Source: Flavobacterium sp. HSC-61S13 (lineage in GTDB: Bacteria; Bacteroidota; Bacteroidia; Flavobacteriales; Flavobacteriaceae). From it: a stretch of DNA of 64,000 nt. Position 1 is the first letter of the stretch; each line of letters starts with the position of its first letter. Below, piece by piece: positions 48,601 to 56,723 of the stretch. Both the position numbers and the translations under genes were made by a program. The notes beneath the pieces were generated by a model, which saw only the letters and a program-made list of their open reading frames with translations, did not search any database and was not told the DNA's origin. The stretch spans positions 124,001 to 188,000 of the forward strand of contig NZ_JALJZV010000003.1 in assembly GCF_024171535.1 (NCBI RefSeq). Reading direction: 5' to 3'.

Positions 48601-49256
48601 TCGACAAATACATGATCAATAAAGACCACAGCCCTAGTGGGGCTATGTACACGCCACGCGATATGCGTATCGCCTCCCAATCCACTAATAAAAGCGATTT
48701 GCTCTAACCAATCGTCATTCAAATAACTGCTCTTCGGCACTAGAACACGTGTGAAGTTGGATAAGATAATACCTTGATTGGAGGCGAGCACCTCAAAATC
48801 GTTGGTATGAAAACTTCGGGTTTTATAATGGTATCGCAATTTATAAACTTTGGTGGAATCGAGTTCAAGAATTGGAGAGATCAACCAACTGTCATTATTA
48901 GCATTTCCCGAAAAATACATCGACTGATCACCTTCAAAAGGGCCGTAAGTTTGAGGCCTAAATATTCTACCGCCAGGGGGACTTGGATTGTTATGGACAT
49001 CTATGGTAGTCCAACAACTCAAAGTCGTTGAGCCCGAATTAAACCCCTCCCAAAAAGGCATAGATTGCCGATTACAAGAATTGGTATTAAAAACATTTAG
49101 ATATTTAAGTAAATAATCTGGTCCTATCGACAATTCCGGAGCATAAGACTTGAATTGCCATAACATCTTATTGCAATTATCGGTTTCCCTCGCCAAGAGA
49201 TCTATCTTAACAAACCCAATAACCACAAACAAAACAATCAATATTTTTCTACTCAT
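42618..49256 (-). CDS. Giant T9SS type B modular surface protein G4
   Basis: 2212 residues from ATG 49256 (MSRKILIVLFVVIGFVKIDLLA); an ATG two codons upstream (49262) is possible, but 49256 gives the same 37-nt leader as G1. The N-terminus has S-Y-A-P-E-L-S-I-G-P. Five J-like plus FN3 units follow (E-G-F-N near 72, 329, 590, 855 and 1124), then a beta domain from ~1385 (N-D-D-C-A-G-A), choice-of-anchor L (~1535-1815), an Ig-like region (I-Q-W-Y-K-D-E) and the type B sorting domain (2130-2212). It is the only one of the six directly followed by a PorP/SprF gene. Probable secreted or surface-anchored adhesin-like protein. Confidence 0.92.
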   Translation of the reverse strand: MSRKILIVLFVVIGFVKIDLLARETDNCNKMLWQFKSYAPELSIGPDYLLKYLNVFNTNSCNRQSMPFWEGFNSGSTTLSCWTTIDVHNNPSPPGGRIFRPQTYGPFEGDQSMYFSGNANNDSWLISPILELDSTKVYKLRYHYKTRSFHTNDFEVLASNQGIILSNFTRVLVPKSSYLNDDWLEQIAFISGLGGDTHIAWRVHSPTRAVVFIDHVFVEEIPCMEPQNLDVKEIQRQQVTLSWNDDLNQSWEYYVQAQGNGAPMGAGVPTTTTEVVVNSDYNQTVLQSNTAYEYYVRAVCSSGDLGDWIGPFAFITACEILPLPFQEGFNTSSTSLNCWTIVDQNQDRVAGGNVWEMHRGSPFEGDGAMYFFGQMSADRHDDWLISPTVSMTGGIYAITYYYKTIGYAGFDNDFEVLLSTNGTATSNFTTILEASTKRNTEYYTKKTHYVQGITADVNIAWHVIASAEAHVYIDMVSIEAVSCSGPADEVFVSDLQKDRATFTWSDTLNTNWEYYVQSMGSSGLPVGSGTLSTTNSVTVTQTTGVGGVNLQPNSWYEFFVRASCSPTVQSLWVGPIAFKTPCDFMALPFWEGFNANSTTADCWFIVDRNKDGTTAPIRNKWASNSLQWHEGDQSIYFEGTPTTTLHDDWLISPTFNLDATKFYRLKFHRKTNSFLKVDFEVLLSNNGIAPEDFTQKLLQYDEYSDDTWKEEVTFFSGIGGATTLAWHINTQKKGCLLYLDNVFLEEVIGCPEPLSLDAENLEKDRANILWTDQYGQNWEYVVQASGGGTPSGSGIFTDQSVNNVTVDHSGKQLQPNSDYDFYVRTVCGNNVFSSWSGPFTFRTACKIYDTPYWEGFNGNSVNLNCWTLITADGGISNPTFQDDIPPFGFDKWVLFNRMRYEGTHGMAFSKTNMFSVSDDWLISPSFHFNINKTYRLKYHFYAASDNPEGEFDLLASNTGISPANFTRTLLQGQKKNRAFEQKTIFISHLDGVVNLAWRISGSGAKEVYIDHVFVEEVDNCPEPLHLEVKDIEKDQFTIKWTDDFGATNWEYMIDLAGNGMPIGSGTRTNHKQNLVTEDSKGNPLQPNTDYDVYVRTICDQGGYSIWQGPIRFHTLCGLYQTPFWEGFNTDSKTARCWTLIDKSRSEIPIQSTLTNRYPNGQAVYEGDRAVQVSLTASDRTHDDWLISPEVELDGGMYVLKYHYKTTASLTADNEFEVLLSQHGKDTSQFNTVLRASQVYRQGNYTEEVILINGIDGPVHIAWHINSKNTLSSIFYLDNVWLKKVENCPEPYEIKATQITNNSIDINWQQQGGITSWEVLVVNYGEDQNSTSIVFQQTVTSADTTITGLDAGHVYTIYVRAKCLDGTTFSDWSTPYYQGTLLGGNDDCAGARTIPVNTSLDCLQSLTVNLKNATPSAVAPAFCQYGFEVVDDLWFEFTALANIHLLTISNLKSLSSNTGFPTVYAVLYDADCSSMDYRVMECYRFNPNETEAALMGLIPNQKYYLRIGARSEITHDYIFNLCLTTSDLRPIEVSPSGEVYSVEELIQEVFIQSDCDLVSNIRYQNGDGSTPTQQYNTLGYFNRGAADFPFEEGIVLSTNEVQYVARPYMGYYGFRGNNDYRWVGDQDINDAINDAGGGPSLDKRVTQIEFDFIPIKDSIKFEYVFASVSYHKDCGEVCNAGALFAAWLVDSSTGEGRNLAKVPGTAYPISINTIRDANKSGAPCESIHPEWYGKHFDHFDNLIDAPIDFVGLTQPMESETVAVTVGRKYHIKLAVMDFCPTIGHSSAVFFNAKSFDLGNIDLGQDMLIEDNNALCQGDCVQIHSKLAADGAQIQWYKDEVALVGAHGTDLEICEAGTYKVVASYDEIHCEISGSIVVEIYPLLSTTMPAPEPLTVCRYSLVPTILDLTDVEEQLLIAVDDNDAYDFMYYHSRTDAVLGVNAIETPEEYKLSLTVAQTIIYIKVTNEITGCSEIFEYPIRLVKGDIAADREAVKICSSYVFPDLETNQFYYTESGAKGHSYQPGDVLNESGSHTIFVFQDNGGGCYEEISYRITITEAVQVAAVKDEVVECQLYILKDLPKGNKYYTQPHAQGVELTAGSVVIEDQTIYIYASSDDGVCVEESSFTIQYNDCPIPKGISPNGDGANDYFDLSDHGITSIKIFNRYGTEVYAFTGNYTNQWYGQDKKGRVLPDGTYYYVVIAHNKTRTGWVQINK

Positions 49257-49293
49257 AATCATAAAATATTATATGTTTTAACCGAGTAACAGT

Positions 49294-49301
49294 CAAATAT
49301 A
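49294..49301 (-). promoter_or_regulatory. -7 promoter box of G4
   Basis: TATATTTG on the minus strand, 37 nt upstream of the ATG at 49256. Twenty nt further upstream stands TTTTTAACAATTTTAGTAAA, shared with G1 and G5. Confidence 0.6.
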
Positions 49302-49500
49302 TATTTTTATGCTAAATTAAATTTACTAAAATTGTTAAAAATAAAAATTAACATTAGTGCGTAAATATTTAAAAGATCAACGTTAAAAATTTTAAATTTC
49401 ACATAGTAACCTACTTAAAATTGCAAGAGACTACCGATCCATTATGTTAATAAAACAAACCGTAAACAAAGAAAACACACTAAAAAACAAAGAGTTAGTA

Positions 49501-49533
49501 AAAAAAAACACCAGTAACTATTATTACTGGTGT
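49501..49533 (-). terminator. Rho-independent terminator of G5
   Basis: 10-bp perfect stem acaccagtaa / ttactggtgt with an 8-A run on the left, which is a U-tract in the minus-strand RNA. It is 14 nt after the G5 stop and closely similar to the hairpin at 56422. Confidence 0.8.
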
Positions 49534-49546
49534 CTTTACAATGCTT

Positions 49547-52500
49547 TTATTTGTTGATCTGAACCCAACCGGTCCTCGTTTTCCCATGGGCGATTACCAC
49601 ATAGTAATAGGTTCCGTCTGGCAGGAGTTTTCCCTGATTGTTTTGTCCATACCATTGATCGGTATACACGCCGCTATAGGCATACACCTCACCACCATAA
49701 CGATTATAAATTTTCATTGCCGTTATACCGTGTTTTGACAAGTCAAAACGATCGTTATAACCGTCACCATTTGGGGATATCCCTTTAGGAATAGGACAAT
49801 CGTTATACGCAATTATGAAACTACTTTCATCTATACATACTTGATTATCAGAAATGGCATAAACATAAACGGTTTGTGCAACCGAAAGTTCCGTTCCAGC
49901 AAGCAATTCTTTTCCTTGACCGTGGGGTTCTGTAAAATAACGATTGTATTTTGGTAATTCTTTTAATGTATACCAGTCGCATTCTATTAGCTGATCGTCA
50001 AACACCTTTGCGGCAACGGGTTCCGTTATAGTCACTTTATAGGAAATTTCCTCGAAACAATTTCCTCCATTATCTTGGAAGACGAATATTTCGTGCTCAC
50101 CAACGGCAGTCAATATTTCTCCAACCTCATACGAAATACCCTCAGCACGAGATTGGCTGTAATAGTATTGATCCTGTTCAAGTGTTGGTAAGGTATAACT
50201 ACCACATACGTTTTCAACTGTTCTCGTCTGCGGTTTTTCTCCAACAACCGCTTTTAAAGTCCATGGGAAAATTTCCGTACACCCCGTGCGCACATCTTCA
50301 ACATGTATAAAGACAGTAATGTCTACACCTTGAATTTCTAACTTATAGTTTTGAGGGTCTATAATTGGATTTTCACCTTCCTCAGCATCTTCTCGAGTAT
50401 GGTAAAATACCATATCATAATGACTACGCTCTACGTGAACCAGCATTTCATGTTCAACTGTAGTTAAATCAAGAGTCAAATCGCTTAAAAATTGTCGGCA
50501 AATATCAAGAGCCTGGGGTGCAACTATGCGCGCCGATAAAGCTGGAAGCATTTCGACCTGTATCTTCCCTTCTAACTTACAATCCAGTTGGTGGAATTGT
50601 GCAATTATACTGTAAGTTCCCGCTTCGGTAACTTCAAAGTCTGGCTGGGTAGCCCCCAACACAGCAACCTCATCCTTATACCATTGAATATCGTAGACAT
50701 CTCCTTCCAATCCCGAATAGAGTATCTTCGAATCTCTCTCACAGAGCGCATTACCCGTTTCTACGAGCAAATCTGCTCCGAGGTCAATATGACCCAAATC
50801 AAAACTTCCCGAATTAAAGAAAACAGCAGTAGAATGATCGACATTGGTACAAAAATCGATAACCGCTAACTTAATATGATATTTTCGACCGATAACAACC
50901 GGTATTGTTTCCGATTTTAAAGGTTTGGTATATCCTACAAAATCAAATGGGGCATCGATAGCGTTTAGTTGCCCATTAGCATGGTGCCCTCCATACCAAA
51001 TGGGATTGACACTCTCACATCCCACCCCGGATTTAATGGCATCTCGGATGGTATTGATCGCTATCGGTAAATCTGTATTGGGAACTTTGGCCAAATTTTG
51101 TCCTTCTCCTGTAACACTATCGATCAACCATGCGGCAAACATAGCGCCTGTATTACAAGCATCTCCACAAAATTTGTGATAACTATTGGAGGCAAAGAGA
51201 TATTCAAAATCAATCGAATCTTTAATCGGAATAAAATCGAATTCTACTTGAGTCACTCTTTTGTCATCTGTAGGACCACCACCTGCATCTTTAATCGCAT
51301 CATTGATGTCTTTGTCACCAACCCAACGATGTGCATTACGCCCTCTAAATTCCGAATATCCCATATAAGGTCTTGAAATATAATCGACTTCATTAGTCGA
51401 CAACACAATGCCTTCTGCGAAAGGAAAGTTGGATTGTCCCTTATTAAAGTATCCCAAAGTATTATAGGTTTTGGTCGGTGCACTTCCATCTCCATTTTGG
51501 TATTTTACATTGGAAACCAAATTACAACTGGACTGAACTAACACATCGGTAATCAATTGTTCTACAGTATAGACATCATCACTTGGACTGATTTCAACAG
51601 GACTGAATTCGGCCGTGCTAATACAGACATTAAAAAGTACATTTGAAGACTCTTGCTCCTCTAGGGCCAATCTCAAATAGTATTTTCGTCCAACTGTCAA
51701 GTCAAATAGTATATCAAAAGAAAGATCTTCTTCATCTCCTAGTATAAAACACGCTTTAGAACTGCTGCTGATCAAACTACAGTCTTCTTCATAAAGAATG
51801 ACTTCTAAATTTAAAAACATCGTTGACTCCTCAAAGCTGTAGAAGTCCAACAGTTTTAATTGATGATAGGGCGCTGTTGCTGTAAACTCAAACCAAAGAT
51901 CACTCATCAAGTCACCATAGGAACAATCGGGTAATACGGTTGTTGATAAAGTAGCACCTATAAAGGATCCCGACACCATTTTAGTGCAGTTCGAGTCGCT
52001 ATTTACCGGAATATTAACTGCACCAGCACAATTATTATTAGCCCCAGCAGCAGTACCTGTATGGTGTACTGTAGACCAATCACTAAAGCTTTGAGCTCCA
52101 TCACAACGCGCTCGAACATAGATGGAGTATGCGGTTCCAGCCTGCAATCCGTTTATAGTAGCATTGGGAGTCCCTTGAACAACAATTGTTTGCAAAGGGG
52201 TCGCTGTTTCCTTATCTCCATACTTCATCACCACAACCTCCCATTGCGTTACAGTAGACTCATCCTGCTCCCAGCTGATATCAATAGAATTGGCCGTATA
52301 ATCTGCGCTTGTGACATAGTAGGGTTCCCTACAATTGACCACTTTTTTAAAATGTATATTATCCAATAGAAGTGAAGACATGGTTGCTACATCAGAACCC
52401 AAATGCCAAGCTAAATTTATGTCTCCCATTAAATTATCAATAAACACAACTTGCTCGGTATATTTGTCTACTATATAACGTTGAGAAGGAATAACGGTCT

Positions 52501-55500
52501 GATTAAATTTAGTAATATCTTTTCCTTCTGTTGACAAATAAACTCCAAATTCATCATGTGAACTAGATCGACCTGAGGTCATAAAATGGTATTTCAACAC
52601 ATAATTACCACCAGTAGTAGTGATACTCGGTGAAATTAACCAATCGTTTACTATCCTTTCCGATCCTCCAAAAGCCAAAATACTGACGGAACGATCGCCT
52701 TCAAAAACTTCAATTTGGCTGTTGTCTGATAGTTTACTTTCCATCGGTATTTCTCCATCGTATTTTTCTACCATGGTCCAGCAACGCACAGATCGGGAGT
52801 CGGTATTAAATCCTTCCCAGAATGGTGTTGCGTAACTTTCGCAAAGTGTCCAAAACGTATAAGGACCTTGCCAAATACTGTGTTCCCCATTGCCACACAC
52901 CGTACGCACATACCATTCATACTGGGTATTACTTAACAAATTACTGCCCGAGTGATCTTGTACAACAAGATTTTCTTTTTGACTGGTTACAACCCCATTA
53001 GCAGTCGGTACACCACTGCCCGCTTCTTGTAAGTGATACTCCCAATTTGTAGCTCCCGTTTCGTCTTCCCAAGTTAAAGTCACTTGATTTGTAAGTAAGT
53101 CTTTAATATCTAACTGTATCGGCTCTGGGCACCCCACCACCTCTTCTACAAAGAAATTATCAACAGCAAAATCCATCCTCCCCATACCCTTAACATGCCA
53201 CGCAAAATTAATGCGACCGCCAAAATCTTTAACAAATAAAGTTCTCTGTGTATACATTCTAACATTATCTGAGAAAACGTCTAATTCCTTAGTGAAATTA
53301 CTCGGATTAAAACCCGTATTGGACGCTAAAAACTTCACTGTAACGCCCCCAGTATACCTGCTTACTTTATAATTATATTTGATCCGATATGTTTTATTCA
53401 AATCAAATTCAAAAGTTGGAGACAACAACCAATCATCACTATTAACGGTGAGATCATTTTTAACAAAGAACATCGAATGCGTGCCTTCATAGTAATCTCG
53501 ATATGGGTGCCATTCATTATTTATTACATTAAAACCTCCAAATTTTGGGGCACTATTTATTCCAAAACGATTGACGATGTTCCAACAACCCACAGTTTTT
53601 GAGTTGATGTTAAACCCCTCCCAAAAAGGAGGCTTAAAGTCCTCACAAGCAGTTTTAAACTTAAAAGGACCAGACCAAACGCTATAACCTCCAATTTTAC
53701 AAATGGTGCGCACGTAAAAATCATATTCGGTATCGGGTTCTAAATCCACTCCAGCTGTATCCTTAGAAGCTGTAACTTCCTTTTTGTTGACTTTTGTACC
53801 ATTGGTTGTCGGGGGTGACATCCCTGAATTCTGGATCACATACTCCCAATCACTTCCAAAATTATCATCCCATCCGATTGTGATGCGGTTTGTTTGTACT
53901 TCATTCGATGTTATATGGATTGGTTCAGGGCAGCCTACAATTTCTTCTAAAAATACATTGTCTATATACAGTGCGGTTTGCTTTTGTTTACTATTGATCT
54001 GCCAAGCAAGGTTTATATCTCCATTGAATCCAGTAAAAAACAGGACTTCCTCTTTCCATGAATCGTTGATATAGATCGTTTTTGTCGTCAATACATTGGT
54101 GAAATTGTTTAAATCTGTACCGTGATTCGATAGCAATACTTTAAAATCTACTTGGTCAGTAGCATTGGATTTAAAATGATATTTTAATTTATAAACCTTC
54201 GTAGCATCTACTTTAAATATTGGAGAAATCAGCCAGTCATCATGATCGACGTTGGTATTTGTTCCTTTAAAACCCATAGATTGCCTGCTGACAAAATACT
54301 CGTCAGTATTTAGATTCCACAAATTGCTTTTATAGAGTGGATCGCCATCGTTATTGTTATCAACCACATCCCAACAATCCACAGTAGCAGAATTAACACC
54401 AAAGCCCTCCCAGAAAGGTAAAGCTAAGACATCACATTTAGTTTTAAATGGAATCGGTCCCAACCACAAACTATTTTTACCCGGGCCACAATTTGATCGT
54501 ACGAAGAATTCATATGAGGTGTTGGGTTGGAGATTCACACCTCCTGTACCACTGATTCGCGACACGGTGACCTCTTTCTGAGCACTTATCAAACCACTAC
54601 CCACTGGCACACTGCCATTGGCCGGTTGTACATAATATTCCCAGCTTGAATTGATATCATCTGTCCAAACAAATTTGGCGCGATCCTTTTCTAATAAGGT
54701 ATTGATTACCTCATTATCTGGCCCCATGCAATCGACTTTCTCGATAGAAACCAGGTCAATATACAAACCGATCTCACCTCTAGCGACAACGCGCCAAGCG
54801 ATGCTTACATCTGCCGTTATGCCTTGTACATATAAAACTCGTTTGACATAATTACTACTATTCCGTTTGATCGCCGGCTCCAATACTCTTGTAAATGCGA
54901 CAGTTGAAGTACCACTTTCTGAGAGCAAGACTTCAAATTCATTATCCAGCGAAATCGCTCCTTGCGTTTTATAGTGATATGTTATTGCATATACCCCACC
55001 GTTCATGGCGACTTTAGGAGAAATCAACCAGTCGTCGTGTTGTGCAACTCCACGATCTCCTCTAAAATACATGGCTCTATCTCCCTCTAATTGTCCCGTT
55101 CCAGTTCTCCTCCAGGCATTATTTCCATTACTACCCTGATCTCCTAAAACATCATTTTGTTTCCAACAGCCATAATCAGCGGAATTTCGATTAAAGCCTT
55201 CTGTAAAGGGTATGTTTAACACCTTGCAATCAGTCTTAAAAGCAAAAGGGCCGATCCATTCCCCAAACACACCGTTACTACACTTTGCTCGAACAAAAAA
55301 TTCATAGGCAGTTCTCGCTATTAAGTTGTCCGTGTTTTGCATTTCACCAACGGTCACTTCCGTTGTATTGGTCAGCGTACCTGCTCCGGTGGGAAAACCA
55401 GAATCGGCTAATTGAACATAATACTCCCACGAACTGTTAACAGCATCACTCCAACTCAGCGTAGCTTCATTAGATTTGATCTCAGAGCTGTTCAAATCTT

Positions 55501-56176
55501 GTGGTTCTGTACAAGCCACTTCTTCAAGAAAAATGTGATCTACAGCTAAAGAGGTATATTTTGTCGACGCGATGCGCCAAGCCAAATTAAGATCACCTCC
55601 CCAATGACGGATATAAATCACTTGCTCCAGCCAATAGTCATTGCTGTAGTTCTGATTCGATTTTAGTACTTGAGTGAAATTCCCTAATCCGGATCCGTGC
55701 TTTGAAGCTAGAACTTCCATATCGAAATCATAACCCGTATACGTTCGATAATAATAGCGCAACTTATACGTTTTGGTGCTGTCGATCTGGAAGCTGGGCG
55801 ATATCAACCAACTATTTGTAGTCGGACCACCATTAAATACCATATTCTGATCTCCTTCATAAGGTAGGTTATTCAAAATTTGCCAACCACTTGTACTTTG
55901 CGGATGATCGCCATCGATAGTAGTCCAACACACCGAAGAGGTTGAATTTGAATTAAAGCCCTCCCAAAAAGGCAGGGTTTGTTGTGCGCAAGGACTGTTC
56001 TTAAAACCGTTTAAATATCTAAAAAAATAAGGGGGTTTAAGTAGCAATTCTGGCGCATAAGACTTGAAGTGCCAACTGACCTTGTCCAGATTTGGTGATG
56101 CCTTAACCGCAGGTTTGGCCCCCACTTTACCGAAAATCATAACAATAAACAACAGCAAAAGTATTCTTTGATTCAT
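49547..56176 (-). CDS. Giant T9SS type B modular surface protein G5
   Basis: 2209 residues from ATG 56176 (MNQRILLLLFIVMIFGKVGA); ATGs three and two codons upstream are possible (56185, 56182), but 56176 aligns with the N-terminus and leader length of G1. S-Y-A-P-E-L-L-L-K-P follows the signal peptide. Five J-like plus FN3 units follow (E-G-F-N near 72, 327, 855 and 1122; E-G-F-G at 589), then a beta domain (~1380, N-N-N-C-A-G-A), choice-of-anchor L (~1530-1810), an Ig-like region and the type B sorting domain (2127-2209). It is the closest relative of G4 in layout and promoter. Likely T9SS-exported. Confidence 0.92.
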   Translation of the reverse strand: MNQRILLLLFIVMIFGKVGAKPAVKASPNLDKVSWHFKSYAPELLLKPPYFFRYLNGFKNSPCAQQTLPFWEGFNSNSTSSVCWTTIDGDHPQSTSGWQILNNLPYEGDQNMVFNGGPTTNSWLISPSFQIDSTKTYKLRYYYRTYTGYDFDMEVLASKHGSGLGNFTQVLKSNQNYSNDYWLEQVIYIRHWGGDLNLAWRIASTKYTSLAVDHIFLEEVACTEPQDLNSSEIKSNEATLSWSDAVNSSWEYYVQLADSGFPTGAGTLTNTTEVTVGEMQNTDNLIARTAYEFFVRAKCSNGVFGEWIGPFAFKTDCKVLNIPFTEGFNRNSADYGCWKQNDVLGDQGSNGNNAWRRTGTGQLEGDRAMYFRGDRGVAQHDDWLISPKVAMNGGVYAITYHYKTQGAISLDNEFEVLLSESGTSTVAFTRVLEPAIKRNSSNYVKRVLYVQGITADVSIAWRVVARGEIGLYIDLVSIEKVDCMGPDNEVINTLLEKDRAKFVWTDDINSSWEYYVQPANGSVPVGSGLISAQKEVTVSRISGTGGVNLQPNTSYEFFVRSNCGPGKNSLWLGPIPFKTKCDVLALPFWEGFGVNSATVDCWDVVDNNNDGDPLYKSNLWNLNTDEYFVSRQSMGFKGTNTNVDHDDWLISPIFKVDATKVYKLKYHFKSNATDQVDFKVLLSNHGTDLNNFTNVLTTKTIYINDSWKEEVLFFTGFNGDINLAWQINSKQKQTALYIDNVFLEEIVGCPEPIHITSNEVQTNRITIGWDDNFGSDWEYVIQNSGMSPPTTNGTKVNKKEVTASKDTAGVDLEPDTEYDFYVRTICKIGGYSVWSGPFKFKTACEDFKPPFWEGFNINSKTVGCWNIVNRFGINSAPKFGGFNVINNEWHPYRDYYEGTHSMFFVKNDLTVNSDDWLLSPTFEFDLNKTYRIKYNYKVSRYTGGVTVKFLASNTGFNPSNFTKELDVFSDNVRMYTQRTLFVKDFGGRINFAWHVKGMGRMDFAVDNFFVEEVVGCPEPIQLDIKDLLTNQVTLTWEDETGATNWEYHLQEAGSGVPTANGVVTSQKENLVVQDHSGSNLLSNTQYEWYVRTVCGNGEHSIWQGPYTFWTLCESYATPFWEGFNTDSRSVRCWTMVEKYDGEIPMESKLSDNSQIEVFEGDRSVSILAFGGSERIVNDWLISPSITTTGGNYVLKYHFMTSGRSSSHDEFGVYLSTEGKDITKFNQTVIPSQRYIVDKYTEQVVFIDNLMGDINLAWHLGSDVATMSSLLLDNIHFKKVVNCREPYYVTSADYTANSIDISWEQDESTVTQWEVVVMKYGDKETATPLQTIVVQGTPNATINGLQAGTAYSIYVRARCDGAQSFSDWSTVHHTGTAAGANNNCAGAVNIPVNSDSNCTKMVSGSFIGATLSTTVLPDCSYGDLMSDLWFEFTATAPYHQLKLLDFYSFEESTMFLNLEVILYEEDCSLISSSSKACFILGDEEDLSFDILFDLTVGRKYYLRLALEEQESSNVLFNVCISTAEFSPVEISPSDDVYTVEQLITDVLVQSSCNLVSNVKYQNGDGSAPTKTYNTLGYFNKGQSNFPFAEGIVLSTNEVDYISRPYMGYSEFRGRNAHRWVGDKDINDAIKDAGGGPTDDKRVTQVEFDFIPIKDSIDFEYLFASNSYHKFCGDACNTGAMFAAWLIDSVTGEGQNLAKVPNTDLPIAINTIRDAIKSGVGCESVNPIWYGGHHANGQLNAIDAPFDFVGYTKPLKSETIPVVIGRKYHIKLAVIDFCTNVDHSTAVFFNSGSFDLGHIDLGADLLVETGNALCERDSKILYSGLEGDVYDIQWYKDEVAVLGATQPDFEVTEAGTYSIIAQFHQLDCKLEGKIQVEMLPALSARIVAPQALDICRQFLSDLTLDLTTVEHEMLVHVERSHYDMVFYHTREDAEEGENPIIDPQNYKLEIQGVDITVFIHVEDVRTGCTEIFPWTLKAVVGEKPQTRTVENVCGSYTLPTLEQDQYYYSQSRAEGISYEVGEILTAVGEHEIFVFQDNGGNCFEEISYKVTITEPVAAKVFDDQLIECDWYTLKELPKYNRYFTEPHGQGKELLAGTELSVAQTVYVYAISDNQVCIDESSFIIAYNDCPIPKGISPNGDGYNDRFDLSKHGITAMKIYNRYGGEVYAYSGVYTDQWYGQNNQGKLLPDGTYYYVVIAHGKTRTGWVQINK

Positions 56177-56214
56177 AATCATCAAATATTATGTTTTTTT
56201 AACTAACTAATACC

Positions 56215-56222
56215 CAAATATA
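56215..56222 (-). promoter_or_regulatory. -7 promoter box of G5
   Basis: TATATTTG on the minus strand, 38 nt upstream of the ATG at 56176. TTTTTAACATTTTTGGCAAA stands 20 nt further upstream. Confidence 0.6.
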
Positions 56223-56376
56223 TGTTTTTAGACAAAAGTAACTTTGCCAAAAATGTTAAAAATATAAATTAACACAGCTGATTTACTATTTAAGGTAATG
56301 ACGTTAATTGTTTTCGTTTTTATTCAGGACACTGCTAAAAAAACCCGCGAGACAACAGATCCCTTATGTTAAAAAA

Positions 56377-56416
56377 AAAGGCCCCGTCTTTAAAATGAAC
56401 CTAAAGACAAGACCTT
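56377..56416 (-). terminator. Terminator hairpin upstream of G5
   Basis: Stem aaggccccgtcttta / taaagacaagacctt. The three plus-strand mismatches all become G-U pairs in minus-strand RNA, and a 9-A run on the left becomes a U-tract, so it terminates leftward transcription. Confidence 0.65.
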
Positions 56417-56421
56417 GATTT

Positions 56422-56457
56422 AAAAAAAAACACCAGCAACTGTTGTTACTGGTGTTT
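56422..56457 (-). terminator. Terminator of the relic sorting domain
   Basis: Stem caccagcaac / gttactggtg (one G-U on the minus strand) with a long A-run on the left. Similar in sequence to the G5 terminator at 49501. Confidence 0.7.
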
Positions 56458-56467
56458 AAATAGTACA

Positions 56468-56695
56468 TTATCTATTAATCTGAACCCAGCCGGTTCGGGT
56501 TTTTCCATCGGCGATTACCAGATAGTAATACGTTCCGTCTGGCAACATTATTCCTTTTTTTGAACATACCCCGGACTGGCATAGCCACCATGACAGCAAT
56601 GAATTTTCAAAGATTCCCTTAAAATTTGTATTAATATTACTGAAAAAAGCATAAAAAAACAGCAGCGAACGCCTGTTCACTGCTGTTTCCATCAC
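56468..56695 (-). pseudogene. Relic of a T9SS type B sorting domain
   Basis: The last ~27 codons read K-K-G-I-M-L-P-D-G-T-Y-Y-Y-L-V-I-A-D-G-K-T-R-T-G-W-V-Q-I-N-R and stop, the final strands of the type B domain of G1-G6. The preceding ~48 codons of the open frame (to 56695) do not match the family and include the G6 terminator region, so only ~56468-56560 is relic. It lacks any export signal. It is the 3' end of a lost or truncated family member, keeping its own terminator at 56422. Confidence 0.75.
56655..56688 (-). terminator. Rho-independent terminator of G6
   Basis: Stem aaacagcagcgaac / gttcactgctgttt, loop GCCT; the one mismatch is a G-U pair on the minus strand. An A-run on its left gives the U-tract. 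It lies 36 nt after the G6 stop. Confidence 0.75.
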
Positions 56696-56723
56696 CTTAA
56701 AAAAGCTTTAAATTGATGCTTGC

